From the NCBI GenBank assembly GCA_014192545.1, contig BJHL01000002.1:124001-188000 (forward strand): a DNA stretch of 64,000 nucleotides, in the 5' to 3' direction. The notes beneath the pieces were generated by a model, which was not told the DNA's origin, searched no databases, and was given only the letters and a program-made list of their open reading frames with translations. The translations under genes were made by a program, and so were the position numbers. The DNA comes from Phycisphaerae bacterium. Its GTDB lineage: Bacteria > Planctomycetota > Phycisphaerae > Phycisphaerales > UBA1924. Shown in pieces: positions 15,366 to 24,484 of this stretch (the stretch's first letter is position 1; each line of letters begins with the position of its first letter).

Positions 15366-16736
15366 TTACCGCTTGCCCGCCACCGCACGCCGGCCCACGC
15401 TGTGATACGTGAAGCCTTGCTCTTCCATCGCCGCGAGGCGATAGAGGTTGCGGCCGTCGAAGATCACCGGGCTCTTCATGAGGCTCTTGACCTTCGCGAA
15501 GTCAGGGCTCTTGAACTCGTCCCAGTCGGTGCTGATGACCAGCGCATCGGCGTCCTTGATGGCTTCGTACATGTCATCAACGATCTTGAAATTGCCGCCC
15601 AGTTCGGCTCGGGCGTTCTCGTTGGCAACGGGGTCAAAGGCTGTGCACGTTGCCCCGTAGCCGTTGGCCTTGCGCATCAGCGTGAGGGCCGGAGCTTCGC
15701 GGATGTCGTCGGTCTTGGGCTTGAAGGCGATGCCCCAGAAGGCGATCTTCTTGCCTTGCATGCCAGCCGCGCCGCCGCCTACGCCGGTCTTGCCACCAAA
15801 GTGGGCGACAATCTTGTCGAAGAAGCGATCGCGCTGCTTTTGGTTGACGTCGTGGACGCTCTTGCTGAGCTTGGCTTCGATGCCGCACTTGTCGCCCATC
15901 ATGATGCAGGCGAGGGTGTCCTTGGGGAAGCACGAGCCGCCGTAACCGAGACCGGGATACAAGAACGCATTGCCGATGCGCTTGTCGCTGCACATGCCTT
16001 CGCGGACGCGGTTGATGTCCGCGCCATAGGCCTCGCAGAGATTCGCCATTTCGTTGATGAAGCTGATCTTGGTGGCGAGGAAGTTGTTGGCGCAGTACTT
16101 GACCATTTCCGCGCTGGGCACATCCATCAGATAGATCGGGTGGCCGTTGCGCACAAAGGGGTCGTAGAGCTGCTTGAAGGCTTCGCCCACGCTTTCGTCT
16201 TCGATGCCCACCACCACGCGGTCGGGCTTCATGAAGTCATCGATAGCCGCACCTTCCTTCAGGAATTCGGGATTATCGGCGACCTTGAAGGGAATGCTGG
16301 GGCCAACGCGGTCGCGAATGCGGTCGCGCACACTGAGCGTGGTGCCCACGGGCACGGTGCTCTTCATGACGATGACTTTGGTCTTCTGGTTGGGGCCAAG
16401 AGCCTTGAGCACGTCGGCGATTTCGTCGGCGGCACTGTGGATGTACTTCAGGTCGGTGTGGCCGCGTTCATCGCTGGGGGTGCCAACGCAGATGAAGATC
16501 ATCTCGGCATCGCGGTAGGCTTCCTGCTTGTCGAGCGTGTAATGGAGGCGCCCTGCCTTGTAGTTGCGCTCCATCATTTCTTCGAGTCCCGGTTCGTAAA
16601 TCGGGCAGACGCCCTTCTTGAGCTTCTCGATCTTGCGCGGGTCAACGTCGAGGCATGTGACGTTATTACCAGTGTTGCTGAAGCACACACCTGTGACCAA
16701 ACCGACGTATCCCGTACCGACCATTGTGAGCTTCAT
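15366..16736 (-). CDS. ugd: UDP-glucose 6-dehydrogenase
   Basis: It oxidises UDP-glucose to UDP-glucuronate with NAD, supplying acidic sugars for exopolysaccharide. ATG 16736 (MKLTMVGTGYVGL) is chosen because GGAG lies about 9 bp upstream; a longer frame to 16766 has no such site. It has 456 residues, normal for the family. Visible motifs are GTGYVGLVTG for NAD binding, FICVGTP, PEFLKEGAAIDDFMKPDR, CANNFLATKISFINE, and the catalytic cysteine in GLGYGGSCFPKDT. It is divergent from the methyltransferase gene at 16970. Confidence 0.95.
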   Translation of the reverse strand: MKLTMVGTGYVGLVTGVCFSNTGNNVTCLDVDPRKIEKLKKGVCPIYEPGLEEMMERNYKAGRLHYTLDKQEAYRDAEMIFICVGTPSDERGHTDLKYIHSAADEIADVLKALGPNQKTKVIVMKSTVPVGTTLSVRDRIRDRVGPSIPFKVADNPEFLKEGAAIDDFMKPDRVVVGIEDESVGEAFKQLYDPFVRNGHPIYLMDVPSAEMVKYCANNFLATKISFINEMANLCEAYGADINRVREGMCSDKRIGNAFLYPGLGYGGSCFPKDTLACIMMGDKCGIEAKLSKSVHDVNQKQRDRFFDKIVAHFGGKTGVGGGAAGMQGKKIAFWGIAFKPKTDDIREAPALTLMRKANGYGATCTAFDPVANENARAELGGNFKIVDDMYEAIKDADALVISTDWDEFKSPDFAKVKSLMKSPVIFDGRNLYRLAAMEEQGFTYHSVGRRAVAGKR

Positions 16737-16969
16737 CGACGCTTCTCCACGCATTTGGGCTCGCACGCGTTCGCTGCGGCGGGCCGTTTGACCTTCCCCT
16801 ATTGCAAATCTCTCGGCTATGGTTGCCGAAAGGGGCGGGAGTATAAACCCGTCCTGGAAGGGTTACACCTTTCCATCGGCGAAAGTTCAGTTCGGATTTC
16901 GTGGGCGTTTGTAAGTACTGGCAAGTAGCCGGATAACGCTTGCGAGATGTCCAAGAAAGGCACTGCGGT

Positions 16970-17923
16970 ATGGCGTCGGCGGTTGAAGTTGCAGCGGGCC
17001 GAAAGGCAAAGACTCAGGCGCACCAGCAATTGGAGGGGAAACCCGCCAAGAAAGCCGCGACGGCGAAGGCTGTGAAAACGCCCGGGAAGCCGGCGAAGAA
17101 CGCCAAGGGTCCGATTACGCGCGACAACACAGACAAACTCTGGTTGTATATCTGGTCGGTGCAGTGCCCCGAGGCCGAGATTGACTTTGTGACCGACCGC
17201 TTCAAGAAATTGACGGACCGGCCCCTGCGGCGGCTGCGCGAGGATTTTTGCGGTGCGGCGGCGACCAGCGCTTACTTCGTGCAGCAGCACAAAGAGAACG
17301 TGGCAATTGGCGTCGATCTGCACAAGCCCACGCTCTCGTGGGGGCTCAAGAATCTGACCAAGGACTTCACGCCCGAGCAGCGCGAGCGGCTGATTTTGCT
17401 CAACAAAAACGTGCTGGATGCTGGGCCGCAAGCCCAGGGGGCGGATGCGATTCTGGCGATGAATTTCAGCTACTGGATTTTCCAGGAGCGCGAGACGATG
17501 CTGCGTTACTTCCGCAGCGTGAAGCAGAGTTTGAAGCCTGATGGCGTGTTGTTCATGGATATTCACGGGGGCTACGAGACCACCAAAGAACAGCAAGAGC
17601 CGCGATGGATCAAGGCTCCTGATGGCCGGCGATTCCGGTACATCTGGGACCAGCACAAGTTCAATCCGGTGACCAGCCAAACGCAGTGCTACATCCACTT
17701 TGAGTTTGAAAAAGGGCCGGCGATGCACAAGGCCTTCAACTACACCTGGCGGGTGTGGACGGTGCGGGAAATTCGCGAATTGCTGCTGGAAGCGGGCTTC
17801 AAGCACGCCACGTTCTATGGCGAGAATGAGGACGAAAAGGGCAAGGGCAACGGCATTTACACAGCGAAGACTTCGTACGACGCTGACGCGAGTTTTATCG
17901 CGTACTTGAGCGCACATGGTTGA
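16970..17923 (+). CDS. SAM-dependent methyltransferase with basic N-terminal tail
   Basis: About 317 residues from ATG 16970, preceded by GAAAGG. Residues about 10-50 are Lys/Ala/Pro-rich (KKAATAKAVKTPGKPAKNAK), like a histone-H1-type tail, and may bind nucleic acid or acidic polymers. The catalytic domain starts with LREDFCGAAATSAYF as a degenerate motif I, then GVDLHKPTLSWGL with the acidic residue that binds ribose. ILAMNFSYWIFQERETMLRYF and GVLFMDIHGGYE correspond to motifs IV and V. The substrate is unknown. The lipoprotein gene follows in the same direction within about 55 bp, so they may be cotranscribed. Confidence 0.8.
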   Translation: MASAVEVAAGRKAKTQAHQQLEGKPAKKAATAKAVKTPGKPAKNAKGPITRDNTDKLWLYIWSVQCPEAEIDFVTDRFKKLTDRPLRRLREDFCGAAATSAYFVQQHKENVAIGVDLHKPTLSWGLKNLTKDFTPEQRERLILLNKNVLDAGPQAQGADAILAMNFSYWIFQERETMLRYFRSVKQSLKPDGVLFMDIHGGYETTKEQQEPRWIKAPDGRRFRYIWDQHKFNPVTSQTQCYIHFEFEKGPAMHKAFNYTWRVWTVREIRELLLEAGFKHATFYGENEDEKGKGNGIYTAKTSYDADASFIAYLSAHG

Positions 17924-17977
17924 TGCGAAGTGTCGCAGCTTGTGAAACTACGCACGAGTTGGAGCGAAACATATTCC

Positions 17978-18847
17978 ATGCGAAGCGGACTGGCGATTTT
18001 CGCGGCGGCAGCACTCACGGGCATCAGCGTGCTCACGGGTTGTTCGCGCACCGACTACTCGCAGGGCACGCCCGAAGAAACCATCGCCAGCGCGAACAAG
18101 ATGGTGGAAGCGGGTGATGCCGAGAAGCTTCCCAATTTGGTGTACGCGGAAAATCCGGACATGCGCAAGTTGCTCAATACCCTGGGCCGGATGACCGGAC
18201 ATCTTGAGGAACTCGCGAAGGAAATCAACACGCGGTATCCGCAGGAAACGGCGGAACTGGCGAAGAAAGCAGAAGAAGCGGCCAAGCAAGGCAAGAGCAC
18301 GAGCTTGATCGGCCAACTCGCGCAGCAAGGGCGTAGGCAAGGTGGTCGGCGCAATCGCAATGCGAAGCCTAGTGAGAGGCCAGGCGAGCGACAAGAACAA
18401 CGCGAGCAGTTTGATGATGCCATCACGCGATTGTTCGCCGATCCGTACTCGTTCTTGCGTGACAATCAAGGCCGCTTGACGACGGCGTACCTGACCGATG
18501 ACAGCGTGGCCCTGCTGTGGGATGGCAAACCCGTGCTGCAGCCCATTGGCATGGTGATGAACAAAGCCGAAGATGGCAAGTGGTATTTTGTGCTGCCGAC
18601 GAATACACCGGGCATCAGCGGCTTTATGCCCAAAACACCCGAGCAGTACAAGCTCATGGGGCAGATGGTTGCCGTGCTCGACAAGGTGGTCATCGACCTG
18701 CGCAAGGAAGTTGCAAGCGGCCAACACTCATCGCTCGAGTCAGTGAGTCGGCGCGCAGGCGAGATGACGTTCCTGCCCGCCGTGCTCACGTTCTACGCAT
18801 ACTCGCAACTGCGCGACGAACAACAAAAAACCCCTGGCGGCAACTGA
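17978..18847 (+). CDS. Putative lipoprotein, function unknown
   Basis: From ATG 17978 (MRSGLAIFAAAALTG) the protein has about 289 residues and a lipobox ending LTGC, so lipid anchoring after signal peptidase II cleavage is likely. GGAG lies somewhat far upstream; an in-frame start at 17930 would bury the signal. After the anchor come a helical charged region (AELAKKAEEAAKQGK), a basic Arg/Gln/Gly linker (about 115-150), and a globular part with LTDDSVALLWDGKPVLQPIG. No family was recognised. A 3'-end hairpin repeat begins 24 bp after the stop. Confidence 0.7.
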   Translation: MRSGLAIFAAAALTGISVLTGCSRTDYSQGTPEETIASANKMVEAGDAEKLPNLVYAENPDMRKLLNTLGRMTGHLEELAKEINTRYPQETAELAKKAEEAAKQGKSTSLIGQLAQQGRRQGGRRNRNAKPSERPGERQEQREQFDDAITRLFADPYSFLRDNQGRLTTAYLTDDSVALLWDGKPVLQPIGMVMNKAEDGKWYFVLPTNTPGISGFMPKTPEQYKLMGQMVAVLDKVVIDLRKEVASGQHSSLESVSRRAGEMTFLPAVLTFYAYSQLRDEQQKTPGGN

Positions 18848-18870
18848 AATATCGCACTTGCAACCCGACG

Positions 18871-18898
18871 CCGGACCTGAGGCTCTGCGAAGGTCCGG
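18871..18898 (+). repeat. 3'-end hairpin repeat, copy 2
   Basis: CCGGACCT and AGGTCCGG enclose GAGGCTCTGCGA. It lies 24 bp behind the stop of the plus-strand lipoprotein gene and is preceded by CCCGACG. It differs from copies 3 and 4 by one loop base. Confidence 0.85.
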
Positions 18899-18972
18899 AT
18901 CGAACTTCTCTGCACTCACTTCCATGCACTCACTATCCCGCACTCACCACCGGCGTGTCGAGGCGTTACTCG

Positions 18973-20292
18973 TTATGGCTTGGGCGGTGGCAGAGCCGGG
19001 CTGGCCGCGGGAGTCTGCATCGTCCAAAACGTCTGGCCCCGTTCATTTCGCGTGATGCGCAAGCCGCCGCGTTCGCGCGGTGCCGGGTTTGTGCGAGTCA
19101 GTGCGGCGATGTCGGCCAGCATAAGTTCGCTTTCAGCCGCGTAGCCATGACGCAACACGCTCACATCGATGCTCGTGACTTCAACCGTGTCAATGTTCGG
19201 CACGACCGTCACTGGCGGCATGTATCCCGCTCGCGGAAAGTCATGCACCCAGTTGCTGGCTTCGAGAGCCATGTCTTTCTTGCTCACGTACAGCGTCGTG
19301 CGCTCGCTGAGCTTGGGGTACGCCTGCGCGAGGTCTTCAAACGCTTCGGCATCAACATCGGCCGCGGCGAGAATGATCTGGCCGAATCTGCGGTCAGGCT
19401 TTTCAAGCAGTTTCTGAGCCACGCGAGCCATCACGCGGTTGCCCATGCTGTGAGCGATAACGTGAACCTTCTCGGCACCGGTTTCATCCAGCATGCGCTC
19501 GAGAAACTTTAGCACGTGCTTCTCGCTGGCTTCAACAGATGCCGCATCGGCGGTGTACCCACCCGCTGCGTCTTTGCTGGGCCAACTGTAAAACGCCGTC
19601 ACGCCTGGCACTTCAAGATCAATCGCCAGTTGAGCGGCTCGCATCGCCGAACACTCGATCGAATTCTTGTAGCCGTGAATGTAGACGAGCACGCACTTCT
19701 GACCAGCAGGAGCATTCGCCAAGTTGGTGCGGATATGGTTGTACAACGAACCCTCGGCGAGGTCATTGGTTTCCTTGATCGTGATCTCGTCATCTTCCCA
19801 CTTGGCAATTTGCTTGTGCCAAGGCGAGCCGAGCGTGCCATTGGGCCGACTATTGGGCACCCGGTAAACAACGGTGCCGAAGAAAGCGTCGCCTCGCAAA
19901 CTGCGTTCGTTGGTAAAGCCCTTGTTGATATCGCTGCGATCAACCGGCTCGCGGTTGGTGCCGTATCAGACGCGCACTAACTTGGCTTTGTCGTTGCTTG
20001 TGGTGTCGATGGGTGATTGGGGCTTCCCCGGATTGCCGTTGCCGGGGGCAGTGCCCGCAGCCGCCTCGGGTTCGTCAGGCGGGCTGCCGACGGGTTCTTC
20101 GGGTACTGGTGGCTCGTTGCCCCCAGGCTGAGGTTTTACGCTCGAGCCGCCTTCCATGTCGTCGGGGTTTGGCTGCGTGCTGCCGGGAGCGGGTGCAGAC
20201 TTTGCGTCGCCCTTCGTGCCGCACGAACTAATGGAAAGCAAAAACGCAGCCACAACGACCAGCGACACAAAAAACAACCCAACCACGAACAC
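18973..20292 (-). pseudogene. DUF900-type alpha/beta hydrolase lipoprotein interrupted by an in-frame TGA
   Basis: One reading frame runs from a GTG at 20292 to 18973 with a single TGA at 19966-19968. Before it are a signal with lipobox-like LSISSC and a Pro/Gly/Glu-rich linker ending KLVRV. After it the frame continues YGTNREPVDRSDINKGFTNE into the hydrolase: VLVYIHGYKNS, FYSWPSKDAAGGYTAD, the nucleophile elbow VIAHSMGNRVM, and DVDAEAF. DUF900 proteins usually begin this domain with V-(W/F)-Y-(G/A)-T-(N/D)-R, so the TGA stands where TGG (Trp) is expected. No frameshift is needed. It may be a recent nonsense mutation, a sequencing error, or a read-through site. The part after the stop alone (from 19899) would lack export signals. 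Confidence 0.75.
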
Positions 20293-20331
20293 GCAGCATC
20301 TGGTTTTCCTCGCCCCTTCGAAAACGAAAAT

Positions 20332-20811
20332 TCAGACTGGTTCAGACAGATCAGCCTCACCAAGCAGTCTGAAATCTTTGCGACGCAGAATTTGGCCCGC
20401 AAGCGTGAGATCATCAACAGCGAGCGCAATAGTGGGGCAGTGGGCCGCGCGCGACATGAGCGGGTAGGCGAAGTGAATCGAAAGTTCGGCACGCAGCAGG
20501 CTCAGACACATGCTGCTCAGCGTGTGATTGCCCGACAGCTCGACGACAAGCACATCGCGCATCGTGTACGCAAGCCCGCTGTCATCCAGCACCCGGCGGG
20601 CCAGCGCGGCCTTCGTCGGAATGATCCGAACCACAGCGTGATCGCTCGCTTCGTTGACGCTGATCGCCGCAAGTTCGGCATGCCGCAACTCAAAGACCTC
20701 TACCAAGTCGTGCAGCTTGCCGACCTTGTTGTGCAAGAAGATAGAGAACTGCGTCACGCTCGGGGGCGAGTATCCATGGGCGGTTTCGAGAGGGGTGGCA
20801 GCTTGGCTCAT
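20332..20811 (-). CDS. ACT-domain protein
   Basis: About 159 residues from ATG 20811 (MSQAATPLETAHGYSPPS). Residues about 20-90 form an ACT domain: QFSIFLHNKVGKLHDLVEVF, then LAAISVNEASDHAVVRIIP. The remainder (VLVVELSGNHTLSSMCLSLL) resembles a second ACT unit. ACT domains bind amino acids or related small ligands and regulate metabolic enzymes, and stand-alone pairs act as regulators. The ligand cannot be read. It ends 39 bp before the DUF900 hydrolase gene on the same strand, so they are probably cotranscribed. No clear ribosome site was seen, so the start is provisional. Confidence 0.75.
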   Translation of the reverse strand: MSQAATPLETAHGYSPPSVTQFSIFLHNKVGKLHDLVEVFELRHAELAAISVNEASDHAVVRIIPTKAALARRVLDDSGLAYTMRDVLVVELSGNHTLSSMCLSLLRAELSIHFAYPLMSRAAHCPTIALAVDDLTLAGQILRRKDFRLLGEADLSEPV

Positions 20812-20919
20812 GACGTTGGGAAAGGTAGCCCGGAGAACGTGCAACGCGACGGTTCCACCGAACACGGGATCAGGGCGGTTGCAAGCAAGATAGTCCTCCA
20901 AGGGTGCTACCGTCGGCGC

Positions 20920-22050
20920 GTGAGGTCAGACGCCCGCCCAGCCACAAGCCCATTGCCAACGACCAAGTCCGCGCCGCTCAAGCCCGTTCTCCCGCGAGAG
21001 ATCGTGAGGAACCGTTGGACTTTCGGCGCTGCGTTGGTCGCAATCGCACTCGTGATCGTTGGCTACTTGCAGGTGACATATGTCACGCGTTCACTGGTGA
21101 TGGCGTGCCTTGTGATTGGGGGAATCGTTGCGATGTTCTGCACGCTGGTATTTGTTTGGGCGCAAATGAGCGCGGCCAAGGCGTTCCTGCTTCCGCACGC
21201 GGGGTTTGTGTGTCCGGTCTGTCACTTCGGGCTGCACGCGCTCCCCGATGAGACCACATGCCCCGAGTGCGGGACAAGCGTCACTCGCGCGGGCGCAGTG
21301 GCGATGTGGGAGCGTGCGCTTTACATGCGGCCACGCTTTCCGCGCACGAACCGACATACGCGCGGGCACGTTACGATTGTGCCAGAACAGAGTGCCGAGG
21401 TCTCGCCTTGGCAATCCTGGACGTGGCGTGAGGCACTGTTGGCGATCGAAGCAGGCGCGGCGCTGCGTGGGTTCAAAGGTGTTCGACTTGCGCCGGACCC
21501 CGTTGCGTTTGATGCGCCGCTGGTGGGGAAGGGCAAGCGCCCGCTGCCTCCGGGGGTGTATTCGTTGCTCGCTTGGGCGGACGAGCGTCAATGGCGTGCG
21601 TTCATTGCGGCTGGACCCGCGGGAACGAGCGACGAAGATGTCGCACCGTCGGTAACGCTGCGGTCGTCGGATCGCATCCGGGTCCTGACGGTGTTGGAGC
21701 ATGCCGAAAACGACGCTGACTTACTGTCATTCCTCAACGGTGCCCGCGGCGAGCAATCTGCGGGCTGGCGCGAAACCCAACTGATTGCATTCGCCGATGC
21801 ATGCGACGGACGCGTGATCTACTTCGCAACCGACCCGCCCGTCGCGAGAGCTGGCTCGATCTTCGCGATCGAGCGTTCGCGAGGCCAACTCGTGTGCCTA
21901 GGCGAGGGCATGGGGCAGTGGCTTACGCGTTTGGCGGTGTGCGATGGCATCGATGCCGCGCTGTTTCCTAGTATGCTTACGCAGGTGCCCGAGCGTGCTC
22001 GATTCTTTCTTCGGAAGGAGTTTTCGAGCGTATTTGCCGGGCAGGCATGA
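20920..22050 (+). CDS. Membrane protein with zinc ribbon, function unknown
   Basis: The preferred start is GTG 20920, giving 376 residues; the frame stays open far upstream, but that part is antisense to the ACT gene. Two transmembrane helices lie at residues about 29-48 (TFGAALVAIALVIVGYLQV) and 55-77. A CPVC...CPEC zinc ribbon follows near residues 97-115, then a soluble domain of about 250 residues with no recognised family. The pattern of two helices plus a zinc ribbon at the membrane face is common among uncharacterised Phycisphaerae proteins. It converges on the IscA-type gene through a shared terminator. Confidence 0.7.
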   Translation: MRSDARPATSPLPTTKSAPLKPVLPREIVRNRWTFGAALVAIALVIVGYLQVTYVTRSLVMACLVIGGIVAMFCTLVFVWAQMSAAKAFLLPHAGFVCPVCHFGLHALPDETTCPECGTSVTRAGAVAMWERALYMRPRFPRTNRHTRGHVTIVPEQSAEVSPWQSWTWREALLAIEAGAALRGFKGVRLAPDPVAFDAPLVGKGKRPLPPGVYSLLAWADERQWRAFIAAGPAGTSDEDVAPSVTLRSSDRIRVLTVLEHAENDADLLSFLNGARGEQSAGWRETQLIAFADACDGRVIYFATDPPVARAGSIFAIERSRGQLVCLGEGMGQWLTRLAVCDGIDAALFPSMLTQVPERARFFLRKEFSSVFAGQA

Positions 22051-22052
22051 AA

Positions 22053-22076
22053 AACGCCCGCAGTCGCGCGGGCGTT
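22053..22076. terminator. Bidirectional terminator hairpin
   Basis: AACGCCCGC and GCGGGCGTT pair over AGTCGC, with A-rich sequence on the left (good for minus-strand genes) and TCGTT on the right. It separates the convergent genes ending at 22050 and 22102. Confidence 0.7.
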
Positions 22077-22101
22077 CGTTGAAGGTTAACGTGCGTGCCG
22101 T

Positions 22102-22476
22102 TCACACGCTGAAACTGCTGCCACATCCGCAACTGCTACTCGCGTTGGGGTTGTGGAAGACAAACCCGCGGCCCATGATCTCGTCCTTGAAGTCCACCGT
22201 CACGCCGCCCAGATAGAGCAGGCTCTTGGGGTCAACGATGATGCGAATGCCGTGCTGCTCGAAGGTTTCGTCGGTGTCCTTCTTTGTCTCGGTCAAGTCC
22301 AAGATATAGCTGAAGCCGCTGCAACCGCCCCCCTTGACGCCCACGCGCAGACAAACCTTGTCGGCGTCGAGCTCTTGCTGCTGAATAATGGACCGGATTT
22401 CGCGTGCAGCGGTCTCGCTGAGGATGACACTCTGCATGCTGGTTTGGTCGCCCGTCTGGGGGATGGTGGTTGCCAT
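22102..22476 (-). CDS. HesB/IscA-type iron-sulfur cluster carrier
   Basis: 124 residues from ATG 22476, with AAGGAG about 8 bp upstream; a longer frame to 22503 lacks this. A-type carriers hold or deliver iron-sulfur clusters to apoproteins. The three family cysteines are present: Cys52 in GGGCSGF and Cys116 and Cys118 in SCGCGSSF. The match to IscA/ErpA is close, but which of these it is cannot be decided. HscB, another cluster-assembly factor, is encoded at 35638. The gene has its own ribosome site and a terminator behind it. Confidence 0.93.
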   Translation of the reverse strand: MATTIPQTGDQTSMQSVILSETAAREIRSIIQQQELDADKVCLRVGVKGGGCSGFSYILDLTETKKDTDETFEQHGIRIIVDPKSLLYLGGVTVDFKDEIMGRGFVFHNPNASSSCGCGSSFSV

Positions 22477-22624
22477 AGTTGAGACTCCTTCGCAATTGGT
22501 CACGACATTCTACGCGCGTGCCTCGCGATTGTTCGTATTCGGAAAAGAATTAGATGCCTGTCTGGTGAGAGCGTTGCGGCAGTACAGTCGAAAATGCGCG
22601 TCGGCAGTTGGTGAAACCAACCAC

Positions 22625-22656
22625 GAAAAAAGCCGTGGCGAACGATTCGCCACAGC
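22625..22656 (-). terminator. Intrinsic terminator of the redoxin gene
   Basis: On the minus strand GTGGCGAA pairs with TTCGCCAC over TCG, extended by GC pairs, and is followed by TTTTTT. It lies about 50 bp behind the redoxin stop codon. Confidence 0.8.
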
Positions 22657-22705
22657 TGAGGAAACCTTCTCGCAAGTTTAAGGACGTAGCAATTGACTGC
22701 GTCAT

Positions 22706-23446
22706 TCAATACTTGACGCTGCAGCCGTAGGGCTGCGTTTCAGCCTTGGTCACAGTCTGGCCAGCCAGCAGTTCGTCCAGAGCCTTGGCAACGTAGTTAG
22801 TCGAGCCGGGTTTTTCCGTCTTGCTGTCATCGTCGATGGCGCCGTGATACGCGACCTTGCCTTCCTTGCCGATGATGAACATCTCGGGCGTGCGCTTGGC
22901 GTCGTACTGCTTGCCGACGGTGCCGGACATGTCCATAAGGATCGGGTACTCAATCTTCCAGTCCTTGACGAACTTTTGGTTCTTCTCCAGCCCCGCGCCT
23001 TGCTTGCCTTCGGCACCGCTGTTGATTCCCAGGAAGACCACGCCCTTGTCCTTGTACTTCGTGTACAGATCGTTGAAGGTGTTGCCGGCTTTGCCATAGT
23101 GCTTGACCACGAAGGGGCACTCGGGGTTGAACCACTGGATCACGACGATCTTGTCGCCGCCCTTGGTCAAATCGGCGAGCGCGTGTTCCTTGCCTGCGGT
23201 GTCCTTGAGGGTAAAGCTGGGAGCAGCCTCGCCGACTTTCACGCCCTTCTTGTCAGCCTTGTCCATATTCTTTTCGACGTCTTTCTTGGTTTTGTCGATC
23301 TGCTTCTCAGCTTCTTTCTGCACTTCTTTGGTCGTGTCCTTGATCGAATCGGGCACTTTGGGCTTGTCGTCAGCCCAGGCAATTGCCGATCCTGCCAGCG
23401 CGAGTGTCGCAGCCGCCAGACCCATCACAAGCGTGTTCTTCTTCAT
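22706..23446 (-). CDS. Exported redoxin (AhpC/TSA-like) protein
   Basis: 246 residues with GGAG before the ATG. A signal peptide (VMGLAAATLALAGSAIAWA) is followed by a charged helical spacer of about 45 residues (Lys/Asp/Glu repeats, likely a coiled coil). A thioredoxin-fold redoxin domain starts near residue 70 (VGEAAPSFTLKDTAGKEHAL). The peroxidatic-type cysteine is Cys110 in WFNPECPFVVKHY, which has no CxxC partner; a second Cys lies near the C-terminus in PYGCSVKY. This favours a peroxiredoxin-like or thiol-binding role in the periplasm over disulfide exchange. The DsbD-N gene lies 105 bp upstream on the same strand. Confidence 0.85.
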   Translation of the reverse strand: MKKNTLVMGLAAATLALAGSAIAWADDKPKVPDSIKDTTKEVQKEAEKQIDKTKKDVEKNMDKADKKGVKVGEAAPSFTLKDTAGKEHALADLTKGGDKIVVIQWFNPECPFVVKHYGKAGNTFNDLYTKYKDKGVVFLGINSGAEGKQGAGLEKNQKFVKDWKIEYPILMDMSGTVGKQYDAKRTPEMFIIGKEGKVAYHGAIDDDSKTEKPGSTNYVAKALDELLAGQTVTKAETQPYGCSVKY

Positions 23447-23551
23447 GCGTCATCTCCAAAGTTGCGGCAAGACGTCATCCTCTCGGTGCACGCGCCTTGC
23501 CAAGTTGCAGTCAACAAAAGTCGGTGTCAACGTGACAACCGCACCAGTACA

Positions 23552-24484
23552 TTACTCCGGATTGGTCGCCGGCTTTGAGGTCGATTCGGTCTTTGATTCA
23601 GAGACAACCGGCGTTTCAGGCGTGAAATCAAACGAGTGCCAGCTTGTCTGCAGTGTTTTGTTTTTACTCATGCGAGTTACCTCGATCACGCCGCAAACCG
23701 TCAGCGGCTCGCCCGTGCGTTGATGCATCGGAATCCTTAGCGTGTTGCCTTCAGTTTCGCCGTCAGCAATCAAGTCCTCGGCAGGAGATGAACCCCTGCC
23801 CGGGAAGAAAGCCAGCTTCGTCGCACCCGGAACATGCACGTGCAACACCGCTTCTTCAAGTTTCGTAGTGGGTGCCAGCGTTGGGGCTTGCTGCGACAAT
23901 TCGCCCCAACCGCGTGTGATTGCCCTGCCGCGCGATTTCGCGATGGCTTCGGGCACGACAGATGCCTGCAACTCTGCCACAACCTTCACCGTCAGAGTTG
24001 CGTCGCCTTTCTCGGGAATACACGCCTCCTCGCACACCAGCCATTTGCTTGACACCCGAATATTCGCCTCGCCGGGTTGTGTGCTCGTTGGCACGGTGAT
24101 CGGAATCAATATCGTCGCTTCGTCCATGTAGACGTGATCGACAACGCCGTTCTCTATGCCATACCGCACCGGTGCCGGCCACTGCGCTTCGCCCGCTGTC
24201 CAACCGTCGGGCAGTTCCAGTTGCCACGACGCCGGCATTCCCGTGTCGTTGAGGCCATCCCAATACGTGTGCCAGCCCTTGGCGATCTTATATCGCAAAC
24301 CCAGCGTGAATGTGCCACTTGGAACTGGCGAACCGTCAGCAACGAGCGAGAAATTGACCATGGTTTTACGCTCGGTCGTTGCAGCAGGTGAGCCAGGCTG
24401 CGCTCGCACCGAAGCAGAAGGCAGCGAACCGGCGATAAGTGCAGCCAGCAAAACACGAACGCGAGCGGGAGACAATTTGAGCAT
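23552..24484 (-). CDS. DsbD N-terminal-domain protein without transmembrane part
   Basis: 310 residues. A signal peptide (VLLAALIAGSLPSASVRAQ) is followed by an immunoglobulin-like DsbD alpha-type domain with HTYWDGLNDTGMPASW and the redox pair Cys151 and Cys155 in LVCEEACIPEKG. In DsbD this domain passes electrons to periplasmic partners, but the membrane and C-terminal thioredoxin domains are absent here. So either a separate CcdA-like protein elsewhere reduces it or it works alone. Neighbouring genes for a redoxin and a rhodanese-like lipoprotein fit a periplasmic thiol theme. It is divergent from the rhodanese gene. Confidence 0.82.
   Translation of the reverse strand: MLKLSPARVRVLLAALIAGSLPSASVRAQPGSPAATTERKTMVNFSLVADGSPVPSGTFTLGLRYKIAKGWHTYWDGLNDTGMPASWQLELPDGWTAGEAQWPAPVRYGIENGVVDHVYMDEATILIPITVPTSTQPGEANIRVSSKWLVCEEACIPEKGDATLTVKVVAELQASVVPEAIAKSRGRAITRGWGELSQQAPTLAPTTKLEEAVLHVHVPGATKLAFFPGRGSSPAEDLIADGETEGNTLRIPMHQRTGEPLTVCGVIEVTRMSKNKTLQTSWHSFDFTPETPVVSESKTESTSKPATNPE

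Noticed and set aside
15348-16928. Open frame of about 526 codons on the plus strand
   Set aside because: Antisense of ugd, whose active-site and NAD motifs are unmistakable on the minus strand.
19966-19968. Selenocysteine or reassigned UGA codon
   Set aside because: Many intact genes in the window end in TGA, so UGA is a normal stop here. The family residue at this place is aromatic, not Cys, and no selenocysteine-type hairpin was evident just downstream.
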